DNA of 64,000 nt. Origin: Ruminococcaceae bacterium UBA6416 (GTDB lineage: Bacteria; Bacillota; Clostridia; Oscillospirales; Acutalibacteraceae). The notes beneath the pieces were generated by a model that searched no databases, had not been told where the DNA came from, and was given only the letters and a program-made list of their open reading frames with translations. The stretch is taken from positions 45,435-109,434 of the forward strand of contig DJPI01000010.1 of assembly GCA_002438505.1 (NCBI GenBank). The letters are read 5' to 3'. The position numbers and the translations under genes are program-made. Positions within the stretch are counted from its first letter, which is position 1; each line of letters begins with the position of its first letter. Below, piece by piece: positions 53,370 to 62,608 of this stretch.

Positions 53370-54811
53370 TCTTGTTCCTCCTGTCTGCTGAAAAGCAGTG
53401 TGTGATAAAGGATTTTTTCGCAGAGTTTTTTTGTCAGGTCATCTTGTTGAAGCCTGAATTCCCAATTATTTTTGACCGTTGACGGCGTGTTCATTCGCGC
53501 CGCCTTCCCTTTTTTCAGCCAGTCCTGAATGGGAATTATTGCAGTCTCGGCGCAGCTTGAAAACGCTGCTTCAATGAAACGGTCGCAAAGGCGGCGGACG
53601 CTGTCAGCACCGAGATAGTCCATTGCAAAGGAAAGAGTCTCCTTTTTTGCCGTGCATATCCATTCAATGACCGTTGGGTTGTCATGCGTTCCGGTATATA
53701 CAACGCAGTTCTTTTCAAAATTATGGGGGAGATATTCGCTGTTCTTTTCATCAAAAGCAAACTGAAGAATCTTCATCCCGGGAAATCCGCTTTCCTTGAA
53801 GAATGTGCGCGTCTCCTTTGTGAGAAAACCAAGATCCTCCGCAATGACTCCGAGGGAAGGAAAGGCACGGCGAATTTCATTGACAAGTTTCATTCCCGGC
53901 CCTTTTCTCCATTCTCCGTTCACGGCGTCTTTGCTCCCCGCAGGCACACTGTAATACTCGTAAAACCCACGGAAGTGGTCAATTCTCACCACATCAAACA
54001 TTCTTTGCGCCAGGGAAAAGCGTTGTTTCCACCACAAAAACCCACTTTCCTCCATTTTTCTCCAATCATAGACCGGATTGCCCCACAGCTGTCCCGTTTT
54101 TGCGAATGCATCCGGCGGACAACCGGCAAGGCGGCTCGGATTTCCCACCGCGTCAACCAAAAACAGGTTTCGGTGCGCAAAAAAATCAGCACTGTCATGG
54201 GAAACATAGATAGGAATGTCGCCAATGATTTTGACGCCTTTTCGGTTCGCATAATCTTTGAGGCTTTTCCACTGCCTGAAAAAGAGATATTGAAGCTTTT
54301 TGTGAATGAGGGCGGTTTTTTCGTTGTGAAGAGTGATTCTTCCGTCCCATTCAGAGAGTGCTTTCATCCCGTTTTGCTCTTTAAGCGCCATATACACGCA
54401 GTAATCGGTCAGCCAAAACGCATTTTCAAACTCAAAGCGCTGAAAGCTCTCGCTTTTTTCGTCAACTCTTTCGGCGGCTTTTTTCAAAACGGAGAGTCTT
54501 TCCCGGTTCATGAGCGAATAATCCACCCTTCCCGTGTTTGGAAGAAGAAGCCTTTCCCTCTCGCTTTCAAGAAGCAAGCCGTCCTTTCTCAAAAGCGGCG
54601 GATCGAGCAAAAACGGATTTCCGGCAAAGGCAGAGTGCGCCTGATACGGACTGTTTCCGCTCCCGGGCGGATTCACCGGAAGAATTTGCCAAAAGCTTTG
54701 GCCGCCGGAGGAGAGGAAGTCAACAAAGGAAAACGCGCCCTCGCCGAGCGTTCCGATTCCGTATTCGGACGGCAGAGAGCTGATTGCCGCAAGAATTCCG
54801 CTTTTTCTCAA
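53366..54811 (-). CDS. malQ: 4-alpha-glucanotransferase (amylomaltase)
   Basis: GH77 enzyme transferring alpha-1,4-glucan segments between maltodextrins in the cytosol (481 aa). Starts at TTG 54811 behind GGAGGCGG. Recognisable parts are SLPSEYGIGTLGEGA at the N-terminus, FWQILPVNPPGSGNSPYQ, the nucleophile Asp in VRIDHFRGF (about 285), the acid Glu in VIAEDLGFLT and the third Asp in YTGTHDNPT. It is the first gene of the ABC importer operon, so the imported sugar is probably maltodextrin. Confidence 0.95.
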   Translation of the reverse strand: MRKSGILAAISSLPSEYGIGTLGEGAFSFVDFLSSGGQSFWQILPVNPPGSGNSPYQAHSAFAGNPFLLDPPLLRKDGLLLESERERLLLPNTGRVDYSLMNRERLSVLKKAAERVDEKSESFQRFEFENAFWLTDYCVYMALKEQNGMKALSEWDGRITLHNEKTALIHKKLQYLFFRQWKSLKDYANRKGVKIIGDIPIYVSHDSADFFAHRNLFLVDAVGNPSRLAGCPPDAFAKTGQLWGNPVYDWRKMEESGFLWWKQRFSLAQRMFDVVRIDHFRGFYEYYSVPAGSKDAVNGEWRKGPGMKLVNEIRRAFPSLGVIAEDLGFLTKETRTFFKESGFPGMKILQFAFDEKNSEYLPHNFEKNCVVYTGTHDNPTVIEWICTAKKETLSFAMDYLGADSVRRLCDRFIEAAFSSCAETAIIPIQDWLKKGKAARMNTPSTVKNNWEFRLQQDDLTKKLCEKILYHTLLFSRQEEQE

Positions 54812-54993
54812 AATTTTCCGCCTCCGCTTTTATCCGGTATAATTAACTTTCACTTCTTTTGTTTTTCCACGGCAGAGAATTTTTATTCAGCCTCCGGTTG
54901 TATAACTTTTGAAAAAAGGATTCTCTTTGAGTCCGTCTTGAACCGCAACCAATGAAACAATTTTGCTGAATTTGTCCATAATTCTATATCTGC

Positions 54994-55023
54994 TTGACTT
55001 GTTGCTCCAAACTTTGTTAAAAT
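54994..55023 (+). promoter_or_regulatory. Promoter of the tandem TetR gene
   Basis: TTGACT (54994-54999), 18-bp spacer, TAAAAT (55018-55023). The divergent 313-bp region to malQ must also hold the malQ promoter, which I could not place with confidence. Confidence 0.65.
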
Positions 55024-55124
55024 ACTTTTAATAAAGTGTTGAAAAGATTAATTGCTTTCCGCGTTGGGAAGACGGCCGCTGTTTCGGTGTGCGCGGCAAA
55101 AGGGGAACAAGGAGGATTTATTGT

Positions 55125-56318
55125 TTGGATAATGTTAACGCCTATAAAGCAAATCTGTCCGGCGCGGGCGTCAGAATGTTCAGAGCCTTTGTTGAATTGA
55201 GAAAAACAAAGCCGACTGCTAAAATTACAATCAAAGAGCTATGCGAAAAGGCAAACGTCAATCGCTCAACCTTTTACAGAAACTACTATGATATCTTTGA
55301 CATTGAGGAAAAAATTGAAAACTATTGCGTTGGCACGATTGTTTCCTTTTGCTCTGCGTTGAATTTCGGTCTTTCCGATGGTATTCTTGAAGGTGCGCAG
55401 CTCAACATTTCAAAGTTTTCAGATGCATTTGTTATTGACTTTGTTCTTGCGGAAGGGAAAAACGAACGCTTTTTGAAAAAGCTGTTTGATGCGGTGCTGG
55501 AAACGGTTCCGGCTCTTATCTTTCCGGATACGGAAAGCGAGGAGTATCACAAGCTGAGCACTTCCTTGTGCTTTATTTTGAGCGCGGCACTCGGACTTTG
55601 CTCAGACCTTGCTCAGTCTGCAGTTTTGGAAAATTTTTATGCTGTTGCGGCAATATCACTCTATCTTTTCAAACGGGCCATCGTTTGCGTGAAAAACGAT
55701 TCGTGGCCGACAGTCCCGATGGCTGAAAACGGCGGAAAAGAGCTCAGGAAAAAGAAGGAACGGCTCAATGTTATGAAGACAAAGCGCAGCCTCAAGAGGG
55801 CATTCCTTGAACTGCTTGAGAAAAAGCCGCTTGAAGAGGTTTCTGTTTCCGAACTTTGCGAAAAAGCGGAAATTTGCAACTCAACTTTTTACACCCATTT
55901 TAACAGTCTTGATAACTTCCTTTCCACACTGAAAGAGGATATTCTGAACAACTTTTTGAATATAGCATACAGTGCTTTTTTTGAAAGAGGCGGCGAGCCT
56001 CTCGGAGTCGGGATTCTGATATCATACATAAAGATTACTCAGAAAATCTTTATACCGCTTTCAAAAAAGAACAGCAATATTGAAAAGATCTTTGTTTTGC
56101 CCCAAAATTTCGCCGAGCGGTTTTATCCTTTGGTTGAAAAACACTGTCACAGCGAGTTTGACGGTCAAATTGCGTTCAATTTCATTTGCTATGGCGCATG
56201 GCGCTCACTTTTCCGGCCGTTTGCTGATATGGGTGAAACCCAGATGGAAATTATGTTTCACGCCTACCGGATTTTTATAGCGCTTTTTGAGTTTAATGAA
56301 GAAGCTGTTGAAAACTGA
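55125..56318 (+). CDS. Tandem-duplicated TetR-like transcription factor
   Basis: 397-aa protein that looks like two TetR-family regulators fused head to tail. HTH 1 is ITIKELCEKANVNRSTFYRN (34-53) and HTH 2 is VSVSELCEKAEICNSTFYTH (239-258); each is preceded by a helix and followed by an all-helical domain of about 140 residues. Start: TTG 55125 with AAGGAGG nine bases upstream. Divergent from the malQ-ABC operon, which it may control. Ligand unknown. A single-chain pseudo-dimer is the natural reading. Confidence 0.8.
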   Translation: MDNVNAYKANLSGAGVRMFRAFVELRKTKPTAKITIKELCEKANVNRSTFYRNYYDIFDIEEKIENYCVGTIVSFCSALNFGLSDGILEGAQLNISKFSDAFVIDFVLAEGKNERFLKKLFDAVLETVPALIFPDTESEEYHKLSTSLCFILSAALGLCSDLAQSAVLENFYAVAAISLYLFKRAIVCVKNDSWPTVPMAENGGKELRKKKERLNVMKTKRSLKRAFLELLEKKPLEEVSVSELCEKAEICNSTFYTHFNSLDNFLSTLKEDILNNFLNIAYSAFFERGGEPLGVGILISYIKITQKIFIPLSKKNSNIEKIFVLPQNFAERFYPLVEKHCHSEFDGQIAFNFICYGAWRSLFRPFADMGETQMEIMFHAYRIFIALFEFNEEAVEN

Positions 56319-56329
56319 AAAAGTACCAA

Positions 56330-56371
56330 AAAAGAGCCGCCTCAAACCGAGACGACTCTTTTGTTTTTTAG
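56330..56371. terminator. Bidirectional terminator
   Basis: Stem AAAAGAG (56330-56336) with CTCTTTT (56356-56362), extended inward with two mismatches; T-run on the plus side. Confidence 0.7.
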
Positions 56372-56378
56372 TTTTGCT

Positions 56379-57248
56379 TTATATAATTTCCGTTCCGCTT
56401 TTTACCGCATCGCAAAGGAAAACCTGATTGAAGCTTTGCTTCAGCTCGGCATAGCAGCTTTTGGCGTCCTTCTCGCTTTCAAAAATTCCAAAAACAGAAG
56501 GTCCGCTTCCGCTCATGCAGCAGCAGACGGCTCCGTGTTTGCGCATCGCAGCCTTGATTATAATGCGCTCCGGAACATCAATGAACTGTTCAAAAACATT
56601 GTCAACGCGGCTGTAAACACCGGAGCAGTCGCCGTTCATCACGGCGTCAAGCATTCCGGCGCGGTCAAGGTGGCGGATTTTTTCCGCGCAGTCAAATGCT
56701 TTGTATGCCTCACCGGTTGAAACGGACATCTCAGGCTTGACAAGTATGATTTTTCCGAGCTTCAGATCAGGAAGATAGGAAAGCACCGTTCCGGTGTACT
56801 GTGCAAGCATTGTTCCGCCAAGGGCGCAGAACGGAACGTCTGAGCCGACTTTTGAACAGATTTCAACAATCTCCCTGTCACTGAGTGACGGGCAAAGCAG
56901 CTTTTTGAGCGCAATGATTGTTCCGGCGGCGTCCGCGCTGCCTCCGGCGAGTCCGGCGGCGTGAGGAATGTTTTTTTCAATGTTGATGCAAACGCCGCAG
57001 TTATGCAGCCCGGTATATTCAAAAAATTCCTTTGCGGCTTTATATGCAATGTTGTTCTCTCCCGTTGGGATATCACCGTTGCTGCAAAGGACGGAGATTT
57101 TTCCGCTCTCGTTTGTTTCGGCGGTAACAACATCAAAAAGGCTGACGGACTGCATGAGCATAAAAAGCTCATGAAAGCCGTTGTCCATTGTTCGCAGAAT
57201 GTCAAGCATGAGGTTGATTTTTGCAAAGGCTTTGACTTTGATTTTCAT
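56379..57248 (-). CDS. ispE: 4-diphosphocytidyl-2-C-methyl-D-erythritol kinase
   Basis: GHMP kinase of the MEP isoprenoid pathway (289 aa). The start at ATG 57248 follows GAAAGGA and gives the family N-terminus KVKAFAKINLMLDI. The phosphate loop is PHAAGLAGGSADAAGTI (about 94-110), and the C-terminal GHMP motif is CCCMSGSGPSVFG. Third gene of a rluA-pepD-ispE run with gaps of 3 and 30 bp. Shows isoprenoids are made by the MEP route. Confidence 0.95.
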   Translation of the reverse strand: MKIKVKAFAKINLMLDILRTMDNGFHELFMLMQSVSLFDVVTAETNESGKISVLCSNGDIPTGENNIAYKAAKEFFEYTGLHNCGVCINIEKNIPHAAGLAGGSADAAGTIIALKKLLCPSLSDREIVEICSKVGSDVPFCALGGTMLAQYTGTVLSYLPDLKLGKIILVKPEMSVSTGEAYKAFDCAEKIRHLDRAGMLDAVMNGDCSGVYSRVDNVFEQFIDVPERIIIKAAMRKHGAVCCCMSGSGPSVFGIFESEKDAKSCYAELKQSFNQVFLCDAVKSGTEII

Positions 57249-57278
57249 AGATGTTCCTTTCATAGGGCGCAAAGAATC

Positions 57279-58676
57279 TTATTTAAGCTTTTTCAAAACG
57301 GAAAGGAGGAGCTCAAAGGTTCTCTGTGCGCTCTTTTTGGAGAGTTTTTCGTCCGCTGAATGGATGTCAAAAATGTCCGGACCGAGGGAAACGCAGTCAA
57401 GGCCTTTGATTTTTCCGGAAAGGATTCCGCATTCAAGGCCTGCGTGAATTGCACTCACGGTCATTTCCCTGTTAAACATTTCTTTATATGCGGCGCAAAA
57501 GACCTTTTGAAGAACACTGTTTTCAAAAAATTCCCACGCCGGATATCCGGAATGGAAAGCGGTTTTTCCGCCGAGACTTTCGGCTGTTTTTTCAACGTCT
57601 TTTTCAAGCTTTGCTCTTTCCGCGTTAACGCTGCTTCTGATTGCGTGGCTGAGGGTGACCTTTCCGCCCTCTGTTTTAACAACGCCGAGGTTCAGCGAGG
57701 TCTGAACAAGACCCGGAACATTTTCGCTCATTGAGACAACGCCGTTTTTAACGCTTGTGATATATGAAAGAACGCTTTGAGCGTCTTTTTTTGAAAGGAG
57801 TTCTTTTTCGTCTGAGCTTTCAAAAAGAATGACGCCGTTTTTGTCTTCAGGACAGAAATCTTTTTTCTTCTCATCAAAAAGCTTTTTCAAAAGCTCAAGC
57901 TTGTTTTCATCCTTTTCAATGACGCATGAGGCAAAAAACGGAATTGCATTGTCCGCATTACCTGCATTAAAGGCCGCAAAGCTTTGAACATCCGCATCCT
58001 TTAAAAGTGAGGCGAGGAGGACGGCGGCATTCTGCCTGCCTTTGTTGATTTCCGTTCCGGAATGGCCACCGGCAAGGGCGGTGACGGTGACTTTGACCGT
58101 TTCATTCACGGCCTTTCCGGTGGAAAAGGGGATTTCGGTGTCTGCGCGGATTCCGCCGGCGCAGCTTGTGAGGAGCGTTCCCTCGTCCTCGGAGTCAAGG
58201 TTGATGAGCATTCTGCTCTTGAGGACGGAAACATCAAGTGCGTTTGCGCCATCCATTCCGGTCTCCTCGTCAATGGTGAGAACAACCTCAAGCGCCGGGT
58301 GTTGAATGTCGTCACGCGCAAGAATTTCAAGTGCATAGGCTCCGGCAATTCCGTCATCGCCGCCGAGAGAGGTACCTTTTGCAAAGATAAAGTCATCGTC
58401 CTCGCAGACGGTGAGTCCGTCCGTTTCAAAGTTGATGTCCGTTTTTCCATCGCTTACGCACACCATGTCAAGATGACCTTGAAGAATGACCGGTGCGCTG
58501 TTTTCATAGCCCTCCGTTGCGTCTTTAAAAATGATAATGTTTCCGCAGTCTTCACGGATAACTTTGAGCGAATGAGCCTTGGCAAAGTTCTCAAAATAAT
58601 CGCTCATTGCCTTTGTGTTCCCCGAACCGTGGGGAATAAGGCACATTTCCTTGAAATAGTCAATATATGTTTTCAT
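57279..58676 (-). CDS. pepD: Aminoacyl-histidine dipeptidase (M20C)
   Basis: Zinc dipeptidase of 465 aa, PepD/PepV-like family M20C. Metal-site motifs are LQGHLDMVC (His, about 75), GDDGIAGAYALEIL (Asp/Asp), DEETGMDGA (Glu) and a C-terminal HAGLECG. The dimerisation insert lies in the middle (about 180-390). It starts 3 bp after the rluA-type gene. It acts in the cytosol on short peptides. Confidence 0.94.
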   Translation of the reverse strand: MKTYIDYFKEMCLIPHGSGNTKAMSDYFENFAKAHSLKVIREDCGNIIIFKDATEGYENSAPVILQGHLDMVCVSDGKTDINFETDGLTVCEDDDFIFAKGTSLGGDDGIAGAYALEILARDDIQHPALEVVLTIDEETGMDGANALDVSVLKSRMLINLDSEDEGTLLTSCAGGIRADTEIPFSTGKAVNETVKVTVTALAGGHSGTEINKGRQNAAVLLASLLKDADVQSFAAFNAGNADNAIPFFASCVIEKDENKLELLKKLFDEKKKDFCPEDKNGVILFESSDEKELLSKKDAQSVLSYITSVKNGVVSMSENVPGLVQTSLNLGVVKTEGGKVTLSHAIRSSVNAERAKLEKDVEKTAESLGGKTAFHSGYPAWEFFENSVLQKVFCAAYKEMFNREMTVSAIHAGLECGILSGKIKGLDCVSLGPDIFDIHSADEKLSKKSAQRTFELLLSVLKKLK

Positions 58677-58679
58677 AGT

Positions 58680-59663
58680 TCACAGCTCCCTGTTTTCTTT
58701 TGAAAGTGTGTCAAATTCATCTCTGAACCAAACGTCCTTAATTTCAAATTCCTTTTTGTTGAGATATGAAAGCGCCCCGGCATCGGTTGAAAAGTCAAAC
58801 TCAAGCTTATATGAGCAAAGGCACTGTTTTTTGAGCCCGCTTTTTTTGTTGAGCTCGTTTTTGCCATACTTCCCGTCGCCCAAAAGCGGGTGGCCGATTG
58901 AGGCGAAGTGCGCCCTTATCTGGTGAGTTCTTCCGGTCAGAAGCTCAACCTCAACGAGAGAAAGCCCGTTTTTGCTTTTGAGAACGCGATATTTTGTTCT
59001 GATGAGCTTTGAATTGTCCTTTTGACCCTTGGAAACAAAGACCTTGTTTTTGCTCTCGTTCTTTTGGAGGTAGCCTTCAAGGACGCCCTCTTTTTCCTTT
59101 GGAGCTCCGTGGAGAACGCAAAGATAGTATTTATGAATTTCCCTGTCCTTCATTTTCTGGTTGAGAACGCGCAGCGCCTCTGCGTTTTTTGCGGCGATGA
59201 CAATTCCGCTTGTGTTGCGGTCAATGCGGTTAACAAGCGCCGGAGTGAATGAAAGCTCGCTTTCCGGTTCATACTCTCCTTTTTCAAAAAGATAGCGTTT
59301 AACTCTTGTGATGAGGGTGTCAATATACTCACTGTCATCCGGATGAGAGAGCAGACCGGCTTTTTTGTTGAGAAGAAGAACATTTTCGTCCTCATAGACG
59401 ATATCGAGCTTTTTTGAGGCTGACAGAAAGTCATAGCGTGTTTCGCTTTTTTCAAAGAATTCATCGTTGATATAAAGGTCAATAACATCGCCCTCACACA
59501 GACGGGTGTTGATATCCGCGCGCTTTGAATTAATTTTGATGCGCTTCTTTCTTATGTATTTATACATCAGCGTTTTTGGAAGATTCGGAAAGCTTTTCAA
59601 AAGGAAAGCGTCAAGTCTTTTTCCGCTGTCGTTTTTTGAAACGGTGAAGGTTTTCAAATGCAT
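58680..59663 (-). CDS. RluA-family pseudouridine synthase
   Basis: Converts uridine to pseudouridine in rRNA or tRNA (327 aa). An N-terminal S4 domain (about 8-65, GKRLDAFLLKSFPNLPKT) precedes the catalytic domain with RIDRNTSGIVIAAK (catalytic Asp, about 137) and the late motif LLTGRTHQIRAH. Layout matches RluC/RluD. The ATG at 59663 gives the family N-terminus; the frame is open to 59723 but the SD fits the later start. First gene of its operon. Confidence 0.92.
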   Translation of the reverse strand: MHLKTFTVSKNDSGKRLDAFLLKSFPNLPKTLMYKYIRKKRIKINSKRADINTRLCEGDVIDLYINDEFFEKSETRYDFLSASKKLDIVYEDENVLLLNKKAGLLSHPDDSEYIDTLITRVKRYLFEKGEYEPESELSFTPALVNRIDRNTSGIVIAAKNAEALRVLNQKMKDREIHKYYLCVLHGAPKEKEGVLEGYLQKNESKNKVFVSKGQKDNSKLIRTKYRVLKSKNGLSLVEVELLTGRTHQIRAHFASIGHPLLGDGKYGKNELNKKSGLKKQCLCSYKLEFDFSTDAGALSYLNKKEFEIKDVWFRDEFDTLSKENREL

Positions 59664-59713
59664 ACTTCCTTTGACAAAACGGCCTCTTTGCGCCGCTTTG
59701 TATTGATGGAACA

Positions 59714-59742
59714 ATGATATCACAAATTGGTTAGTTGCACAA
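59714..59742 (-). promoter_or_regulatory. Promoter of the rluA-pepD-ispE operon
   Basis: Minus strand TTGTGC (59737-59742), 17-bp spacer, TATCAT (59714-59719). Confidence 0.5.
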
Positions 59743-59789
59743 GTAATGAAGCCGAAAAATGTTCAAAACAGCCAAAAAAACAAAATCGG

Positions 59790-59818
59790 TTGACAATGAG
59801 CTGCAGCTCACTTATAAT
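59790..59818 (+). promoter_or_regulatory. Consensus promoter with a palindromic operator in its spacer
   Basis: TTGACA (59790-59795), 17-bp spacer, TATAAT (59813-59818). The spacer contains a perfect 14-bp palindrome TGAGCTGCAGCTCA (59797-59810), placed where a bound repressor would block RNA polymerase. Confidence 0.75.
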
Positions 59819-59856
59819 TAATACGGTTTGAAATTTCAGAAAAACGGGGCGATGAT

Positions 59857-61374
59857 ATGGGAAAATTTAAAGCTTTTCTTGACTCAAAAATCATTAAAAG
59901 CGGAGAAACCGGTGAGGGCGGCTGTCTCACGTGGCGCGAAACGCTCAGCTATGCGCTCGGCCGCGGTGCTCAGGGAATGTGCACCGGAATGACAAGCTCA
60001 AAATATGTCAACTTTTTCATCACGAACATTCTTTTCAAGACGCTCAAAAATGAAGACGCAATGAGCGTTGCTTCAAGGATACGTTTTTACTGCGGAATTT
60101 TTGACGCAATCAATGACCCTGTCATGGGTGTTGTCGTTGACAGAACGCGGACAAAAAACGGCCAGATGCGCCCTTACATCAAATGGGCGCCGCTCTTTGT
60201 TTCACTCGTTATGGTGCTGTTCTTTGTCGGCTCGGGGAACGCTCCTCTCTGGCTCAACATACTTTACACAACGGTTCTTTTTATCGGCCTTGACGTGACA
60301 TACACCGCATTTGACATACCGATGGGTGCGCTTGCGTTTTCAATAACCCCGGACGGCGTTGAAAGGACAAAGCTTTTCGGCGTAAGCTCGATTGTTCGTT
60401 CCGTTGTCGGTGCGGTTCCGATGGTTTTTGTTGCCGGAGCATCGCTTTTGCCATATTTCAAAAGCCATACGGCGCAGTCATATCTTGTTTCCGCCTGCGT
60501 TTCCGCTGCGGGCATAATTATCCTCACAAGATTCACATATAAAAACACAAGCGAGAGGGTCGTTCACCACGAGGACACGCCCTCCGTTAAAACCTGCTTT
60601 TCCCTGCTTTTCAAAAATCAGCCGCTCATGATGCTGTTTCTTGCGAACATTGCTTTTGTCTTTTGCAAAATACCGGAGCAGGTTTCGGCTTATTTTGTTT
60701 CAGACCTGATGTTCAACAGAAAGTATAACATCTTCATTGATGTCATCAAGTTTCCGGGCTCACTGCTTGCCGGCCTTTTTGTTCCGGTGATAATCAGAAA
60801 GTTCAGAAAACGCATTGACACGCGCCGCTTTTATCAGCTTTGCTGTGTGGGTGCAGTTTGCATTCATGTGCTGTTTGCCCTTGTCACCTGCAACGGACTG
60901 ATGCAAAAGCAGCCCGAAGCTTCTATTTCGCTGCTTATCGGAATCATGACTGTTCTTTTCACGGGTCTTTCCGCAATCCCGATGGAGTTTAAAAACCTCA
61001 TTCAAAAGGAGATGGAGGCGGAGACGGTTGATTACGTTGAGTATAAAACCGGAACGCGAGTTGAAGGCGTTATGCTTTCAATAATGTCCTTCACAGGCAA
61101 GCTTGAAAACACATTTTCCGCCTCAATAGGCTTGAACATCCTTTCAAAAACGGGCTATATCAAGCACGAGGAGGGCTCCGTTGCTCAGAATGAGCAAACG
61201 CGGTGGGCGCTTTTCATTATGACGACGCTCATTCCTGTTGCCGGTTATCTTCTTATGCTCATTCCGATGCACTTTTACAAAATCACCGGCCGAAAGCACC
61301 GTGAAATGATGGAGGAGCTGACGCGGCGCCGCGCCGCCATTGCCGAAGAAGAGGCGGAGAAAGAGATTGTTTGA
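59857..61374 (+). CDS. GPH-family (glycoside-pentoside-hexuronide) sugar symporter
   Basis: 505-aa secondary transporter of the major facilitator fold with about twelve membrane helices. The family motif around TM2-3 reads DPVMGVVVDRTRTKNGQMRP (about 88-107), and KNTSERVVH ends the first half. C-terminal residues are charged and cytosolic. It probably imports a glycoside with a cation. A single gene with a strong, apparently repressible promoter; no partner glycosidase is adjacent. Neighbouring regulator unknown. Confidence 0.9.
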   Translation: MGKFKAFLDSKIIKSGETGEGGCLTWRETLSYALGRGAQGMCTGMTSSKYVNFFITNILFKTLKNEDAMSVASRIRFYCGIFDAINDPVMGVVVDRTRTKNGQMRPYIKWAPLFVSLVMVLFFVGSGNAPLWLNILYTTVLFIGLDVTYTAFDIPMGALAFSITPDGVERTKLFGVSSIVRSVVGAVPMVFVAGASLLPYFKSHTAQSYLVSACVSAAGIIILTRFTYKNTSERVVHHEDTPSVKTCFSLLFKNQPLMMLFLANIAFVFCKIPEQVSAYFVSDLMFNRKYNIFIDVIKFPGSLLAGLFVPVIIRKFRKRIDTRRFYQLCCVGAVCIHVLFALVTCNGLMQKQPEASISLLIGIMTVLFTGLSAIPMEFKNLIQKEMEAETVDYVEYKTGTRVEGVMLSIMSFTGKLENTFSASIGLNILSKTGYIKHEEGSVAQNEQTRWALFIMTTLIPVAGYLLMLIPMHFYKITGRKHREMMEELTRRRAAIAEEEAEKEIV

Positions 61375-61400
61375 ACGCAAAAAACATAATATAGCACAAT

Positions 61401-61432
61401 AAAACGGGTACCTTTGCGGCACCCGTTTTTGT
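61401..61432. terminator. Bidirectional terminator
   Basis: Stem AAAACGGGT (61401-61409) with ACCCGTTTT (61421-61429), T-rich on both strands, between convergent genes. Confidence 0.82.
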
Positions 61433-61444
61433 TTAAAAACACAT

Positions 61445-62119
61445 TTAATCAAGAAGATAAAGACCCGACTGAAGCCAGACAAACTCTCTTGAGGCAACAT
61501 TGATGTATTTATAAACCTTTTCGTTAAAAACGCGGTAGTCTCTGACGGAGTTGGTGGCGATGTTCAGTGTGCGGACTTTTTTGGACGCCTGATTGCAGAT
61601 GTAAAGCGTGTTTCCGATGAGATTGACGGCGCAGGGACGTTCAAAGGCCGTTGTTTCCCCTCCGCCGATGCGCAGAAGGATCCGTCCCTCGCGCGGGGAA
61701 TATTTGATGATTGCGTTTTCACCCGGAACAGCGCACCAGACATATGAACTGTCAACTGCGATATCGCAGACGGGGGAGCCGTGATAGGTCAAAAGCGAGG
61801 AGACGTTGACCGAACCGTCCGTGTTGAAGATATAGTATTCACCGTTCGGAAAAACGGCCATGATTTTGTTGTCGTTGAGAACACCGACATCGCAGGAAAC
61901 ATAGTCGCCGAGGGTCTCCGCAATTTCTTCATATTCAAAGCCGAACTTGACTTTGAGAAACACATTCTTTTTGATGTGGGTGAATTTGTCGTTCACGGCG
62001 TCATAGCCATAAAAGTTTGCAACAAGCCTTCCGTCTGCAGACTGACCCTTTGCGGCAAAAACAAAGCCTTTTTTGAATGGCGTGATGTTGAGAATCTCAC
62101 CCGAAAAAACATTTTCCAT
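61445..62119 (-). CDS. Beta-propeller-like (NHL-type) hypothetical protein
   Basis: 224-aa protein without signal peptide or membrane helix. Repeated short strands of the form (I/V)xxxxNxLYICNxxxxxVRxLN, for example INLxGNTLYICN near 175 and DIAVDSSYVWCAVPG near 130, resemble NHL or WD-type propeller blades, about four to five in total. The ATG at 62119 follows AAAGGGG nine bases upstream. No function can be assigned. A 490-bp non-coding region lies upstream. Confidence 0.6.
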   Translation of the reverse strand: MENVFSGEILNITPFKKGFVFAAKGQSADGRLVANFYGYDAVNDKFTHIKKNVFLKVKFGFEYEEIAETLGDYVSCDVGVLNDNKIMAVFPNGEYYIFNTDGSVNVSSLLTYHGSPVCDIAVDSSYVWCAVPGENAIIKYSPREGRILLRIGGGETTAFERPCAVNLIGNTLYICNQASKKVRTLNIATNSVRDYRVFNEKVYKYINVASREFVWLQSGLYLLD

Positions 62120-62370
62120 AATATATGAACCCCTTTGAAGCGTCAATAAGGTAATAAACCAAAATTATACATTGTACTTATATATAATACAATATAATAT
62201 CTCCAAGGTCAAGTGAGAAAAAGCACAATATTGAGATTTTGCAAGTATGAGGATTTCACAAAACTTACAAAATTATTACACAATTCTTTGACTTTATTTT
62301 TTTCGCTAAAATGGGACACATATATTTATAATGCAAAGATCGTTTGAGTCTCCCATGAACCCAATCTTAT

Positions 62371-62511
62371 GCAGAGCATAAAAATAAATCTCAATTCGTA
62401 CAGGGCAGCCTCGTGCCGAGCCATGACCTTGCCCTGTGCCCTGCAAGGGGAAAACAGAACGGGAGCCTCGCGAGATTTTCCTACGAGTTGCGCCTTGTTT
62501 TCATGCTCTGC
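62371..62511. repeat. 141-bp element bounded by 30-bp imperfect inverted repeats
   Basis: Left arm 62371-62400, right arm 62482-62511. The outer nine bases (GCAGAGCAT / ATGCTCTGC) match perfectly and 23 of 30 overall. Inside, ACAGGGCA and TGCCCTGT form another 8-bp stem. It resembles a miniature inverted-repeat element. The rest of 62120-62608 is AT-rich with no gene. Confidence 0.5.
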
Positions 62512-62608
62512 AAAATCCAACATCTAACATCCAACGTCAAAAATCTAACTTCGTGCGGGTCAGACCCATGCCGACCCATGAATCTGCACAGCCCCCTACT
62601 TTGAAGAT

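Noticed and set aside
53684..54955. 423-codon open frame on the plus strand
   Set aside because: It is antisense to malQ, which has full GH77 catalytic motifs and an operon context. The plus-strand translation has no recognisable domain.
58062..58703. 213-codon open frame on the plus strand
   Set aside because: Antisense to pepD; no SD and no domain.
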